Shown: positions 14,078 to 25,716 of the stretch, in pieces
How positions within the stretch are numbered: position 1 is the first letter of the stretch
How the letters are laid out: each line of letters begins with the position of its first letter
Assembly: GCF_018873765.1 (NCBI RefSeq)
Contig: NC_057918.1
Location: 69,158,371 to 69,222,370 of the forward strand
Reading direction: 5' to 3'
Source of the DNA: Telopea speciosissima
Lineage: Eukaryota > Streptophyta > Magnoliopsida > Proteales > Proteaceae
DNA length: 64,000 nt
Position numbers and translations under genes: made by a program
Notes under the pieces: model-generated
What the model was told of the DNA's origin: nothing
Database searches by the model: none
The model's input: the letters and a program-made list of their open reading frames with translations, nothing else

Positions 14078-14370
14078 GGGTAGACTTCCCGCATTCTGTT
14101 AGAAGGACATATTGTTTTTTATCATTGCAGGTTTTTTGGACACGGGTCATTTTTTAGAACCGATTATTACAAGGGTCTTGACCATGTTGTGGATCTTAAA
14201 GAAGATCAGATAGATTTAGTGTGTTTCAATGAAGGGCTGCTTGAACTTGTACCAGTTCCAAAGATTCCCTGGCCTTGGCACCTGATTCCACATCTTTTGA
14301 AGATTTTGAATTCCACCAATGGAATCTCTCTGTCATATCATCAGGACCCCATATTACTGATGCTCATGAA
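14078..14370 (+). pseudogene. Duplicated exon-like segment, block Y copy 1, unidentified
   Basis: A pyrimidine-rich stretch ending in TTATCATTGCAG precedes an open frame at 14189-14617. Its first part reads like real protein (..HVVDLKEDQIDLV.., ..VPKIPWPWHL..). The same segment recurs at 14760-15037 with a stop and a frame change. I do not recognise the protein family. The acceptor-like boundary in both copies suggests that an exon with its intron end was duplicated, not a processed copy. It could be the relic of a host gene or the interior of a transposon. Confidence 0.35.
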
Positions 14371-14384
14371 TCGTTATTGTCTAC

Positions 14385-14515
14385 GGTTCCCTGACCGGTG
14401 CGGTTCCCTAGTGCCTCTCATAAGAGGGGGGTGGGACCTAGCCGAGGCACCTGACCAAATACTCTGCCTGGGTGGGGTCCACCCTTCTCTTGTGAGAGGC
14501 ACTAGGGTATACCAA
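14385..14515. repeat. MITE-like fold-back, family M1 copy 2
   Basis: GGTTCCCTAGTGCCTCTCAT on the left and GTGAGAGGCACTAGGGTA on the right are inverted, around a core of GGTGGGGTCCACCC. Same family as 7361-7490 and 16147-16290. It sits at the junction between the two duplicated units. Confidence 0.65.
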
Positions 14516-14737
14516 CATATATCTCTCTATCTTTCCTCCTCACATGAAAGGTCCTTCCTCCCCTTTAAAATGACTCTTTTACCCTTCAAAAAGAGGAAGA
14601 GAGAGATAAACACATAGGGTGCTAGCTTACAGTATGCCGATAGCATACCCAACCTTGTCCCCTAAATTTAACAGTGACTAATTTGTTTGGGTTTTGATAA
14701 TTTTCAACCATGCAGTACTAGGTAAACTAATCTCTTC
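14505..14737 (+). repeat. Segmental duplication, block X copy 2
   Basis: Second copy of the 13482-13710 block, followed after only about 22 bp by block Y copy 2. The first unit therefore has about 340 bp more between X and Y, either inserted there or lost here. Confidence 0.75.
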
Positions 14738-14759
14738 TATACATGAAAACGAACCTATT

Positions 14760-15037
14760 AAAATGCAGGGTGAACTTCCTGCATTTTGTTAGAAGGACAT
14801 ATTGTTTTGATGGTTGCAGGTTTTTTGGAACCGATTATTACAAGGGTCTTGACCATGTTGTGGATCTTAAAGGAGATTAGATAGATTTGGTGTTTCAATG
14901 AAGGGCTACTTGAACTTGTACCAATTCCAAAGATTCCCTGGCATTGGCACCTGATTCCATATCTTTTGAAGATTTCGAATTCTACCAATGGAATCTCTCT
15001 ATCATATCATCAGACCCGGTATTGCTGATGCTCACTA
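14760..15037 (+). pseudogene. Duplicated exon-like segment, block Y copy 2
   Basis: Copy of 14078-14370, again with a CAG acceptor-like boundary (GTTTTGATGGTTGCAG). Translation in the equivalent frame meets a TAG (GGAGATTAG) and then a small deletion that shifts frame, so it cannot encode the same peptide. Confidence 0.35.
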
Positions 15038-15120
15038 ATTTTTTGATTCACTTTGCCGTATCAAATACGCAACATTTTGTTTTAAATGTTTTAAAATATT
15101 TTAAATGGTGACATTATAGG

Positions 15121-15290
15121 GAAAAAGTTCTCTGTCCAGGAGTGTGGTCTACGCCAGCACTCCCATGAGTCTATCTCTCTCCTCCCCATGTGAAAAGACA
15201 TCTCTGCCTCCTTGTTTTAAGGAGGAGAGAGATAGACTCATGGGAGTGCTGGTGTAGGCCACACTCCCTTGCAGAAAACTGCTTCCCAAA
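15121..15290. repeat. Fold-back MITE
   Basis: The two halves are near-complementary: GGAGTGTGGTCTACGCCAGC...TATCTCTCTCCTCC pairs with GGAGGAGAGAGATAG...GCTGGTGTAGGCCACACTCC. The outer ends GGGAAAAAGTTCTCTG and CAGAAAACTGCTTCCC are also inverted. No coding capacity. Target duplication not clear. Confidence 0.75.
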
Positions 15291-15361
15291 TACTGGTGGT
15301 TTCTTTTAGTTATTTTCTTTATATTATCAAAAAAAAAAAGAAAAAAGTAAAGGTGTTTTAT

Positions 15362-15622
15362 CTAGAGATGTAAACGGATCGGATTCGGCTCGAATAGTGA
15401 TATATCCGCATCTGCATTCGATTAGCTTTTGGACGGATTTGGATAGTGCTAAACAGATACGGACCAGATATTTTATCCGTTTACATGTAAATATAGCTTT
15501 TCGGATTGCTATAGTCTATCCATATCCGCATCCGTTTAGTTTTTGGACGGATTCAGATAGTGATAAACAGATACGGACACGGATACAGAAATGGATTTCG
15601 GCTATTCATTTATACCCCTAGT
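15362..15622. repeat. MITE rich in CGGAT/ATCCG words, family M2 copy 1
   Basis: Starts GATGTAAACGGATCGGATTC and ends CATTTATACCCCTAG. It matches the sequence at 22947-23212, with repeated CGGATTCAGATAGTG and ATCCGTTTACATG words inside. The imperfect inverted ends (..GTGTAAA..TTTACACC..) fit a non-autonomous DNA transposon. Fragments of the same type are seen at 16374-16510 and 16680-16770. Confidence 0.6.
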
Positions 15623-16146
15623 TTTACCAAAGAAAAAAAAATAAGGGTGTCAAACGGTCGATTCAGATTAGTCAAGTTTCAACAGATTTTTCGTTGTTTT
15701 TTGCATATAACGGGCCATATCGAAACCAAATCGATTAAAACCAAACTGAAACCAATATTTATTGTTCTTGTCGATTTCGATTTCTTCTCAGTTTCTCTTA
15801 ATGTGCTCTTATCGGTCTGTAATTGATTTTGTTACCTGTTTGGTTTTCAATATATTATCTTTTTAAAAAAAAGGCAAATGAGCAATGTTTGGTTGTGTAG
15901 TACTTGCACCAGTGTAGGGCCACTAAGAGCGCATGTAGGAGCATTTGATTAAATGAGAATTTTTAGTTCATCGTGGGTTGAGAGGTAATTTCGTATGGAC
16001 CTGTGTCTGGGTGTATGAACCATGTGACTCAATTAATGTTCTTTTTCAAAAAAAAAAAAAAAAAATTGTAAAAAGGAGAAGGTTTTCCTCCACCCACAGA
16101 GGACAGTAGGACACATCACCCACGAATTTTTATCACCTACAGTTTT

Positions 16147-16290
16147 CCTGCCCGGTACAGTTCCCTAGTGCCTCTAATAAAAGGGGGTGGACCCCACCTG
16201 GGTAGTATATTTGGTCGAGGGTGGAATGGTCATTTCAACCCCCCTATGAGAGGAACCGCACAATCGTACCGGTCAACGAACCTCAAGGGA
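16147..16290. repeat. MITE-like fold-back, family M1 copy 3
   Basis: CGGTACAGTTCCCTAGTGCC on the left and GAGAGGAACCGCACAATCGTACCGG on the right are inverted around GGTGGACCCCACCTGGGTAG. Same family as 7361-7490 and 14385-14515. Confidence 0.6.
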
Positions 16291-17265
16291 TAAATGTCCC
16301 ATCACCCACATCTTAGGTTCACAAATCCTTTATAGGGTTTTAGTATGTTCCCAAAATATTTTCTCGATAAATAGATGTAAATGGATCAGATTCGGCATCG
16401 GATGTGATCGGATCTGGATAGTCCCTGGCTAAATATGGATACCTCTAAATGGATTCAGATATGGATCCAATGCGAATTTTTTGACAGTCTGTTTACATCT
16501 TTGCCTTGTGTAACCTGGATCTTCTTCCCCCTAGAAGATACAATTCATTCTCAATCCATATCCCGTAGATCATGATTATCTTTTCCTCATATTCTAGTAT
16601 CCGTTGAAACTTAAAAAACCTTCAAGATCATTATTTACTTAATTTTTTATTATTATGTTTGGATTTAATTTTTTCAGATATTTCTAAATGAATACGAATA
16701 TCCTAAAAGGATACAGATGCAAATCAGATTCGGATTTCCGATTATCCATTTACAACCCTATCTCAAATTCCTTCCCAACCTTCTCGGTTCGGGTTGGATT
16801 GGCAGAAGGTTCCAATCTAACAGTCATAGCGCAATGACAGATCGTCATCAGATGGTCACTATCACTCCAGTTCAAAAGTCAATATCACTGACCGAATGGT
16901 TACTATTTCTCGATGTGCACGGGTTATCTTCTTCGGCAAGTAGAAAGCCTATTGATCAACTACCGACCAGACAAATAAAGGTCATGATCCAGATCTGCGA
17001 AGGTGACAGCACGCGGTATCGGAGTCGGGAAGCATCAAGCAAAATGCTCCCGTAAAGTAGCTTATCATATTTGACGCTAACCGCTTGAAGAAATCTGAAT
17101 CCTGCCAACGGATTAAAACTAGATAGAATATTCTCTTTGGGGATGCTCCCCCAAACTGCTCTGCTAAAGCCCAAGTAGAGTGGAGTGGCCGCAATTCTTA
17201 AGAAGCTGGTTTTAAACAATATGATGAAATTGAATTAGACCTTAGAAGGTTGGGAATTGGGATTA
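16291..17265. other. Sequence upstream of the phosphatase gene
   Basis: Contains MITE M2 fragments (16374-16510, 16680-16770) and then about 450 bp of unique DNA before the phosphatase start codon. This should include its promoter and 5' leader. I could not assign a TATA box with confidence. Confidence 0.4.
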
Positions 17266-20200
17266 ATGGAGGATTGTAAGTGTAAAGTATGGTCACCTCT
17301 ATTCATGGTTTCACTCTTCTTGTCAAGTACTACTCTAGTGTTTGTGAATTCAATCCCAACAACCCTTGAAGGACCATTTGAACCAGTAACTCAACGCTTC
17401 GATCCATCTTTGCGTCAAGGAAGCGATGACTTACCAATGACTAATTCTCGGCTGGCCAAGAAGGTTAACTCTACCTTCCCTGAACAGATCGCTCTTGCCA
17501 TTTCTTCTCCAACTTCAATCTGGGTTTCTTGGGTCACTGGTAACTATTGGAAACCCCTAACCTACCTGTCTTTACTCTTTATTACTAAAATCCTCAGTTT
17601 TTCATCCCTTGTTCTTTTTTTTTCTACTGTTTCATTAATGGGGGAATTGATTCACAGATATTGCAAAGATGGGTTCATTGGGTTACTTGCGATTTGTGCA
17701 GGGGATGCTCAGATTGGTACCAATGTCAAACCTCTTGATCCTTCGACAGTGGGCAGCGAGGTCTGGTATGGAAAGGAGAGTGGGAAATACCCATTTACCC
17801 AAAGAGGGACCTCGACGGTGTACAGTCAACTGTATCCATACGAGGGGCTGTTGAACTACACATCAGGCATCATTCACCATGTGAAACTTGAAGGTAAGGG
17901 AATCAGGTCACTCTATTACTTGTTTTGATTATTATTAATGTGCCAACACCATTAAAATTGTGGCACATTAATAATAATCATGTACCCAGAATCTACTCTA
18001 ATTGCAAGGTTTTACCTATTATTTCAAGTGTTATCTTCGTTGAAAATTAGAATTTTTAAGATCCCATTTGATTGTATCAATTATAGGAAATCTTAGCTGG
18101 AGAATTGATCAACATATTGTCAATAGAAAATCAATATTAACTGTTTACAATCATATATTTTCTGTCTTTTTCTGGAAGGAAATTTTGATCTTTGCTCCTA
18201 TATTATATTTTTATGGCAAATGCAAGGATTAATATATTTGATTGAAAAAGAGGAAAGATGGTTTCTTTAGCTTGAATCTTTCGCAACTCACGAGATTGTT
18301 GATGCTAGTTGGTATTGATGGTTTAGAACTGAAAAATCTTAGTCACAAACTAGTCATAGTTATGAAGGACAGCTTGCTTGTTAATGCCTATGGGCTTGGT
18401 ACCTTAGACCTGGGTTTGAAACTGAATTCCACTCTCTAAAATGAATTTCAATCAATAAAAATAAATAAATTAACATTGATTGTAAACAGAGGTTACTTGT
18501 TAACTTTTCATAAACAGTGCCTTTTATGTTGCCAAAGTGATTGATTAGTTACTATTTTTTATTTCTTGTAGGTCTTGAACCTGGGGAAAGATATTACTTC
18601 AAGTGCGGGGACAGTTCATTATTGACTATGAGTGAAGAACGTATATTTGAGACCTTTCCATTGCCTGGTCCAAATAGTTATCCTCGTCGGATAGCTGTTG
18701 TTGGAGATATAGGCCTGACAAGCAATTCATCAACTACTCTTGATCATCTGATTGAGAATGATCCCTCAATGTTATTAATGGTTGGGGACTTAACTTATGC
18801 AAATCAGTACCTTACAACAGGTGGTAAAGGAGCTTCATGCTATTCCTGTGCTTTTCCAGATGCACCCATCAGAGAGACGTATCAACCCCGCTGGGATGGC
18901 TGGGGAAGGTAGTATTCCTCCTCTCAGAAATTCTTGTGATCAGTGTTCCCTGAGTAGGCTAGCCTAGTTATGACTGGAAGTGGCCTTGAAGTAGATCATG
19001 AATGAAGCTTTATGTAGTCATCTGAGAATTGCTGCACATTAGGAACCAATTTCTCTTCTGAAAAAATGATTCTAGTTCACTTTATCTATGAAAATTTGTT
19101 CTATTTCATTAGGTAGATGGATTTTTTTTGTTTGAATTTGGTTCTTCTCCTACTTTGTTATCATGAATGTTGACATTCATAAAAGGTATAACTTGGTTTA
19201 CACTGCCCCGTTGAGATAAGTTTATCCCACGGTCCACTATTTGAGACACATGGTGATTCTCAACGTGAGATAGACATGTGTTGGTTTGGATTAGCCAGAA
19301 GTCAAAATTTCAGAACCTAATTCAATCAAATACCCTCTCGTGTTTTGGCATTCATCCTTGTATTTTTCAGTCATCCGTGTATGCCCATGCACCCTGCCAT
19401 AGTCCCTAGATTTTGAAAGTTTTATTTGTCACTTGGCAATATCCGTTTGGGCTGAAACTTGACATGTAGGCAGGGGACATTGGGGGTCTACCCCTCCACA
19501 AAATTTGGGACTCATCCGATTTTCCACGTGGAAGATATTTGGGCTGTTGAGATAACTTTTGCCCTACATAAAGTCACTCATTTTGAAAACATTGAAAGAA
19601 ACTTTGCAAGACTCTTCTATTGTTGTAAAACTCCAGGTAGTCTTCTGAAACAATGCCTTAGCCAAGGTTTAAAGTATTAATATGTTTCCTTGATATGGTC
19701 CAATTTGTATCCCTTTTTCTGCCTGGCATTATTGTTAAGATAGGTATCATTTGGGGTATTATTGTCAAACCCCAGTGCGGTACATTAAGTGATTGACCAT
19801 GATAAGGTGGAGTGTCCCTATTGTGGTATAATTGGTTTAGTTGTAGTTTGTTTCTAGTTGTGTTAGTTGATGTAATTAGTAAATCTCCTATTGTTTCTCT
19901 ACATCAGCAAGGACTGACGAGCCCTTGCTGCATTGTAAATGGTAATTGCTATATATATACAGTGGGGGGCTGCTGATATGAGGAAGTTAATTTTTACTTC
20001 ATTTGTTTCTTCTACAGATCAGCTGGGTGATATGTTTACCATGCCGCTGTTTCGTCCTACTTTCCGGAAAGATTGTTCCAAGCTGGGCATGGGTGATTTA
20101 TATGCTCCAGCTTGGGGGGGAGTATTAAGATAGATACCATAGGGGTATTATTGTCAAACTCCTGCAGTACATTAAGTAATTAACCATGATAAGGGGTACC

Positions 20201-22616
20201 TATCTTACCAAATATGATACAGAAGACCAGAAGTGTCTTAATTAAATACGGAGTGGTATCAAACGTATCAGGTACATCTATGTTTAAAGTATTTAGCTAT
20301 GTCAAAAGCTATGTTACCATGGGATATGTCTCCATATTTCAACATCCTGACACTGGTGCTAAGAGGGGGAACTGAAAGTTCCTTTATAAGTGAGTGCATC
20401 AAATTGTCAGTCATGTTTGGTAATGGTAGATTCGATTCATACATATAACAGAGCATCTCAAAAGAAATTTTTTTTTTTACTTCCTTATCTCTAAACTCTC
20501 TTTCTGTTGTATGTGATAATAAAAAACTTTTACAGAAAGAACCGGAATGTGAAACTTAGTCTTTGGTTTGTCACGCATGTGCTGCCTGTTGGGGGTAGGA
20601 TGTCTTGTATTCTGTCGCTTGGGTTTGTGGGCTGATTCTGAAGAGCCGTTAAAATCCCGCAGGATGTCTTGTATTGATTGTTAGGATGCTAGTTCATCAA
20701 CCAGCACTAGCTGTTAACCATCTATCTGAAATTCAGGAGTGTTGCATATGATGGATATGTTTCCCTAACAACTATTTTGGACTTGAGATAAGGCTTGATT
20801 GAGTTCATTTCTTACAAAACCATTTTGCTGAAACATAATAGGATTTCAACAACTGCTAGAGCATAGAGGTAGTTAGATTTGCAGATGCATGATTTTCATA
20901 TGGTTTGACGTTATTTAATTCAATTCTAGGTTTATGGAGCCACTGATTTCAAGAGTGCCTATGATGGTGATTGAAGGCAACCATGAGATTGAGCCTCAAG
21001 CTGGTGGCATCACTTTCAAATCATATGAGACGCGATTCTCTGTTCCCTCACAGGAGTCGGGCTCCAATAGTAGTTTCTACTACTCATTCAATGCAGGGGG
21101 AATACATTTTATCATGTTGGGAGGATATATTGACTACAACAGTACTGGTGATTGTTATTATCTCTATAATTCAATATTTATGTAGAATTGTAGTAGTATT
21201 AGGCTTTCAGCTGCTTTTTTTGTTCCCCAATTCATGGAGTGTTTTAGGTTCCATTGCTCCCAGTTGTAATACATCCTTTTACAACTCTAAAACAAGTCCT
21301 TGTTGCAGGTGCTCAATATGCTTGGCTAAAGAAAGATTTACATCAAGTAGACCGCAGTGTGACCCCTTGGGTGGTGGCTGCTTGGCATCCACCTTGGTAT
21401 AATAGTTATTCATCACATTATCAGGAATTTGAATGCATGCGGCAGGAGATGGAAGCACTTCTTTATCAATATGGTGTCGATGTTGTCTTCTCTGGTCATG
21501 TAAGTTTTAGCTTTCTTAATTCACCTAGATTTGGCAATCCTATCTAGTTGTTCAGGCATCGAGCTATCTTCATTTCCTAGCCAACATTAAACAGTAAATA
21601 CATCACATCTATCCTTTGTACTTTTAGCTAATCTCTAAGTACAGCTATGTAGCACACACTATGGTTGATTTGTACTTTTAGCTAATCCAATAATAGAGAT
21701 ATTGTAGTATAAACCATAGTTTATCTGGTGTAAAAGAATTTTATGTGCCAATGACAGGTTCATGCTTATGAGCGGATGAATAGGGTGTACAATTACACGT
21801 TGGATCCATGTGGACCTGTCTACATAACAGTAGGAGATGGTGGTAACATTGAGAAAGTGGATCTTGAGCATGCAGATGACCCTGGAAAGTGCCCTTCATC
21901 TGGAGATAACATACCTGAATTCGGAGGGGTATGCCATTTGAATTTCTCCTCAGGACCTGCAAAGGGAAATTTTTGTTGGGACAAACAACCAGAGTGGAGT
22001 GCTTATAGGGAGAGCAGCTTTGGCCATGGAATACTTGAGGTAAGCCCTTCAAGTCTGCAAGTCAATCTAATCCATTGCACACTGAACAGAGTATCTTGGA
22101 AATATATAAAACATACTTGTATATAGAACTTCACTGGCACTAAGTTGTACAAATTTATATATGAACACCAAGAAGCAATAAATTCAAGTCAGGTTTCCCT
22201 GGCCTTAAAAAACTCATTCAATATATTGGAGTCTCCTGCAAGTCTGCTTAATGTTGCATCTATCAGCTTTTATAAATCTTCCTTATTTTTGTGGATGGAT
22301 GTTTTCCTTGCAGGTTGTAAACTCGACATATGCCTTGTGGACTTGGCACAGGAATCAGGACATTTATAACAACAGCTATGGGGATCAAATATACATAGTT
22401 CGCCAGCCTCAATTGTGCTCCACGAATACCAGCAATTCGACCACATCAAGCTCCACAAATACTAGCAATTCGGCCACATCAAGCTCCACGAATACCAGAA
22501 ATTCGGTCACATCAAATGTTGGTTTTTATGGCCTGAAATTGCATTTTTCATTTTTATATGGATTTATTTATTCGTTCTTTTATATTGTAATTATAATTGC
22601 ATCTGTATTATTTTGA
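17266..22616 (+). CDS. PAP: Purple acid phosphatase, secreted, with unusual C-terminal tail
   Basis: Exons: 17266-17539, 17702-17893, 18572-18908, 20930-21147, 21309-21499, 21758-22039, 22314-22616. All junctions are GT-AG, phases agree, and the product is 598 aa. It is a metallophosphoesterase hydrolysing phosphate monoesters at a dinuclear metal centre, closest by memory to the plant PAP15/PAP23 phytase-like group. The five ligand motifs are intact: GDIG (D201), GDLTY (D228, Y231), GNHE (N285, H286), AWHPPW (H367) and GHVHAYER (H404, H406). An N-terminal hydrophobic segment (SPLFMVSLFLSSTTLVFV) is a signal peptide. The start is the first ATG in frame with it. After the usual family end (IYIVRQPQLC) the last exon adds about 65 residues: three Ser/Thr/Asn-rich 11-residue repeats (about 533-565) and a hydrophobic tail ending at the stop, like a GPI-anchor signal. 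Intron 3 (18909-20929) holds a Copia relic. It is an apparently functional gene. Confidence 0.93.
17927..17979. repeat. Perfect 19-bp inverted repeat in intron 2
   Basis: GATTATTATTAATGTGCCA at 17927-17945 is exactly complementary to 17961-17979 across a 15-nt loop. It lies just inside intron 2 of the phosphatase gene and would form a hairpin in the pre-mRNA. It may be a tiny MITE remnant. Confidence 0.85.
19731..20205 (+). mobile_element. Internally deleted Copia element in phosphatase intron 3
   Basis: A 5' LTR-like stretch from about 19731 (AGATAGGTATCATTTGGGG, TATTATTGTCAAACCCCAG) is followed by a short coding remnant (about 20005-20115) reading STDQLGDMF...SKLGMGDLYAPA. That is the extreme C-terminus of Copia RNase H. 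The start of a second LTR follows (TATTATTGTCAAACTCCTGC, 20125-20205). gag, protease, integrase and reverse transcriptase are missing. Orientation is the same as the host gene. Outer boundaries and target duplication were not resolved. Confidence 0.7.
22418..22515 (+). repeat. Coding minisatellite, three 33-bp units
   Basis: Units at 22418-22450, 22451-22483 and 22484-22515 each begin CTCCAC(G/A)AATAC and end CACATCAA. They encode the Ser-Thr-Asn repeats of the phosphatase tail. The 33-bp period keeps frame, so copy number can change without a frameshift. Confidence 0.95.
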
Positions 22617-23869
22617 GATACTTACAGCAATGTTCCCCCTCCTTCCCCCCAGTGACCTCTTTTGTGGGTTCAATCTCTTTCACTTTCTAGGCTAATCAAT
22701 AGACTAAATCTAACAGTTACTACTGTAGGTAAAAAATTATGAAAACTTCCCATTTAAACTAGCTATATAGTACTTGTATTAGTAATTAAAAACCTTAAAT
22801 TTAGATTACTTAAGTGATGAAATAACGGAGTTGGCACTTGTTGGATCTGACCAAATAGAAATTTTTTTCCTGAGCTGGGGTTTGGGCTTATCGGACTGGA
22901 CATGGGCCAGTTGACAACCACAGGTCTAGTCCTCCTTAGCTATCAATACTAGGGCTGTAAACGGATCAGATTCGGCTCGGATAGTGCTATATCCGCATCC
23001 GCATCCGCATCCGATTAGCTATCGGACGGATTCGAATAGTGCTAAACGGATACGGATCGGATATTTTATCCGTTTACATGTAAATATAGCTTTTCGGATA
23101 GCTATAGCCTATCCGTGTCCGCATCCGTTTAGCTTTTGGACGGATTCAGATAGTGCTAAATGGATACGGATATGAAAACGGGTTTTGACTATTCATTTAC
23201 ACCCCTAATCAACACCAGTTCTTTCAGCCTTGGATCTATTTCTGAGATTCAATTTTTAGATGGGCCAAAGCCCACAAAGTATACAACTAAAAGAAGGACA
23301 TAAGCACGAATTCCAAAGGGACAGCTGCAACTTGGATTGGTGTGGAATGTTTTATGCCACGTTTTTGTTCATTTATATATCTGCTGACATCATGCATCCA
23401 TTCCATGCTAGACCTTAGTAAGTAACATGCTGTGTTTCTTCTCTCTTTTCCTCATCATGGATCCCTCTTATCATTTATGAGCAGCAGGGCAGAGGCCCAT
23501 AAAGCCCACTATGGACAAAACAGCTCCCTTATGTTGTTGGGAGTTTTTAGAACTTAGACCAAACACCTTAAGGCTTTGCCTTACTTAAATGGAAATATCA
23601 AGGAGAACAAAGAGGAACACACTTCAAGAGCAAAAGGATATACAAAACTGAAACTCATTTAAGTTTCCAATTATGGCTCCTTTATTTTTAAAAATAAATG
23701 CTGATACCTCTCTGGTTCATTAAACCGTATGAGCATTAATAAAAAGTTAAAAAACAAAATGAGAGAAGAAATACAGTGAAGATGAAGTCTATCTGCAACA
23801 GAAGAATTTAAGATTCATTCATTTCTTACTCTTCTTCTTGACATGAGTGAGTCTCTGTTTCTTCAATGT
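22617..23869. other. Spacer between phosphatase and zinc-finger genes
   Basis: Contains the 3' flank of the phosphatase gene, a MITE (22947-23212) and the 3' flank of the convergent zinc-finger gene. No other gene seen. Confidence 0.6.
22947..23212. repeat. MITE rich in CGGAT/ATCCG words, family M2 copy 2
   Basis: Close match to 15362-15622, beginning AGGGCTGTAAACGGATCAG and ending CATTTACACCCCTAATC, with inverted GTAAA / TTTAC ends. It has an extra (CATCCG)3 stretch near the left end. Confidence 0.7.
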
Positions 23870-24487
23870 TTATAAATGCAAAGTCAGATCAAGCTTCTTT
23901 TCCTCATCATCATCATCCTTATCACCCATCTCAAGGCGTTGGTTCTCATTCTCAGCCAAAGAATTAATGGATGAAACTCCACCATTGAAGGGGCGTTTTA
24001 AGTTTCTCTGCCACATTTTGATGCTCTCTTCATCTTCTCCATATAGGTAAGGAGAAGAAGATGAAGAACCACCAACGTTGCAGACAACAGGACCAAACCT
24101 TGGTGCACCATTGGGTCCAAACTGATTAGAGTAATGATGATGACAAGGGAAATAGCCAATGCTTGCTGAAAGTGAAGTGATGTACATGGAAGGGTTTGGA
24201 GCCAAAACTAATGCTGGTGGAGGAGGACGAAGAGGTTGGGGAGATGAAGCTAAACTGCATAGTCTGTACTCTGCAGCTCTCTGAGCCTTTCTTGCTGCTG
24301 TTCTCTCCTTTTTGTGGGCATTTTGATGGCCTCCTAAAGCTTGAGAACTGCAAAATTTTCTGGAACAAAAGAGGCAAGGGAACATTCTTCTTGTTGTTGT
24401 GACCTCATCGTTGCAACTGCCTTGCATGGACATGTCTGGTTCACCTTGGATTCCTTTCTCTTTATCTCCCATGTCTGTTAATATCAT
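23870..24487 (-). CDS. Single C2H2 zinc-finger protein with C-terminal EAR motif
   Basis: Intronless 205-aa frame on the minus strand. One plant-type C2H2 finger (C38, C41, H54, H58) carries the QALGGH helix (49-54) that defines the plant-specific Q-type class, followed by a basic stretch [13 protein letters not shown]. The protein ends LDLTLHL (199-205), a canonical LxLxL EAR motif that recruits TOPLESS co-repressors. A nuclear DNA-binding transcriptional repressor is therefore expected, similar to the single-finger ZFP or LATE FLOWERING-like group. The middle is Pro- and Ser-rich and the C-terminal third is acidic ([10 protein letters not shown]). The chosen ATG is the first in frame; a second Met at residue 6 is possible. 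The upstream region has GA and CT microsatellites (25027-25049, 25174-25197), common in plant promoters. Exact orthology not determined. Confidence 0.92.
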   Translation of the reverse strand: MILTDMGDKEKGIQGEPDMSMQGSCNDEVTTTRRMFPCLFCSRKFCSSQALGGHQNAHKKERTAARKAQRAAEYRLCSLASSPQPLRPPPPALVLAPNPSMYITSLSASIGYFPCHHHYSNQFGPNGAPRFGPVVCNVGGSSSSSPYLYGEDEESIKMWQRNLKRPFNGGVSSINSLAENENQRLEMGDKDDDDEEKKLDLTLHL

Positions 24488-25026
24488 GTAAAGAACACGT
24501 CAAGATTAAGAAAACAACACAACCCATTTGATAAAAAACCCAAATGAGAGAATTAGTTGGCAACAGAAAAGAAAAGGAAAAAGGGAAACAGAATCGTGGA
24601 ACTCTTAACTGTTCTTTTTAGAGTTCAATAAAATGAAGATAGGGAGGGAGAAGAATTCCTTTTTCCCAACTTATAAAGTGTTGTTGTGAAGACTGAAAAG
24701 CGGCTGATAAGCTAAAAAAAAATTTTGAGGAAGAGAGAAGAAAAAAAGATAAAACAGAAGAATAGAAGAAGAGGAAGAGAGAAAGGAAAGAAACAACTGA
24801 AATGGCATCTTCTTCTCTCCTCTCCTCTGAGACATTTATTGGTTCAATGGGCAATTGGGTTTCCCTTTTGCAGGCGTTTTTTGGTTTTTCTCTCTCACTT
24901 ACTTTCTTTGTTTATTTCGTTAAGCAATTGAATTGAATTGAATTTAATTTTGGTAAGTAACAGTAATTATGACTTGTGAGGAGTTGTTGTGCATGGATGA
25001 CAGAGTCTCTCAGCTGCTGCTGCTGC

Positions 25027-25049
25027 AGAGAGAGAGAGAGAGAGAGAGA
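25027..25049. repeat. (GA)n microsatellite
   Basis: GA run of about 11 units, about 540 bp upstream of the zinc-finger start codon. Binding sites for BBR/BPC GAGA-factors look like this, but function here is only inferred. Confidence 0.9.
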
Positions 25050-25173
25050 TGATCAGGTTCATTATCTCTGTGGCCAATGTGGAAGGATTAGCTGACTTAA
25101 AAGCCAGGGCAAAGACAGTCCCCCCACCTCCATCGCCCACTCCTCACTTGGACCAAGTGGTTGGCTTAATATT

Positions 25174-25197
25174 CCTCTCTCTCTCTCTCTCTCTCTT
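25174..25197. repeat. (CT)n microsatellite
   Basis: CT run of about 12 units in the same promoter-side region. Confidence 0.9.
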
Positions 25198-25698
25198 TGT
25201 GCATGTAATGGTAATGGCTCTGTCACTCTGCCTTTCTCCACAGCCAATAGAAGCAATTTGCTATTTGTCATCCATTCTTTGCATGCACTGAACTTCATGC
25301 CCCTTATAAATAGAGTCCAGAATCACTTTACAGTGGAGTGAACCTACACAACAACACTCTCTCCCTTCAAAGTTCAAACAAACCCTGACACCTGCTTTGG
25401 TCCCCTGTAGTGTGAACGTGTCAAGGTCTGATTGAAGTCCAAGATGGATCCGACTCCAACCAAGGACATCTCTCTGTTGAACATAAATAATCTGACCTCT
25501 ACAGCTTCCTCTACCCAATAATCTATTTCCATCCAACGGTTCAAAATGAATAGACTAAATTATATTCTTCAAATATTTCTTTTTTTTTTTTTTTTTTTTT
25601 CTGAAAGAAGGAAGAAGAATAAATATATATAATATTGGGTGAGGTTATCTAAGCAAGCGGCATAGGGGAGTAAACCAATAAAGTCATTTCATGTGTGT

Positions 25699-25716
25699 GA
25701 GAGAGAGAGAGAGAGA
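25699..25716. repeat. (GA)n microsatellite
   Basis: GA run of about nine units. Confidence 0.85.

Noticed and set aside
14189-14617. 142-codon open frame as an intact gene
   Set aside because: Only its first half is protein-like. The second half runs through a MITE-like repeat, and the duplicate copy is broken, so it is treated as a gene relic.
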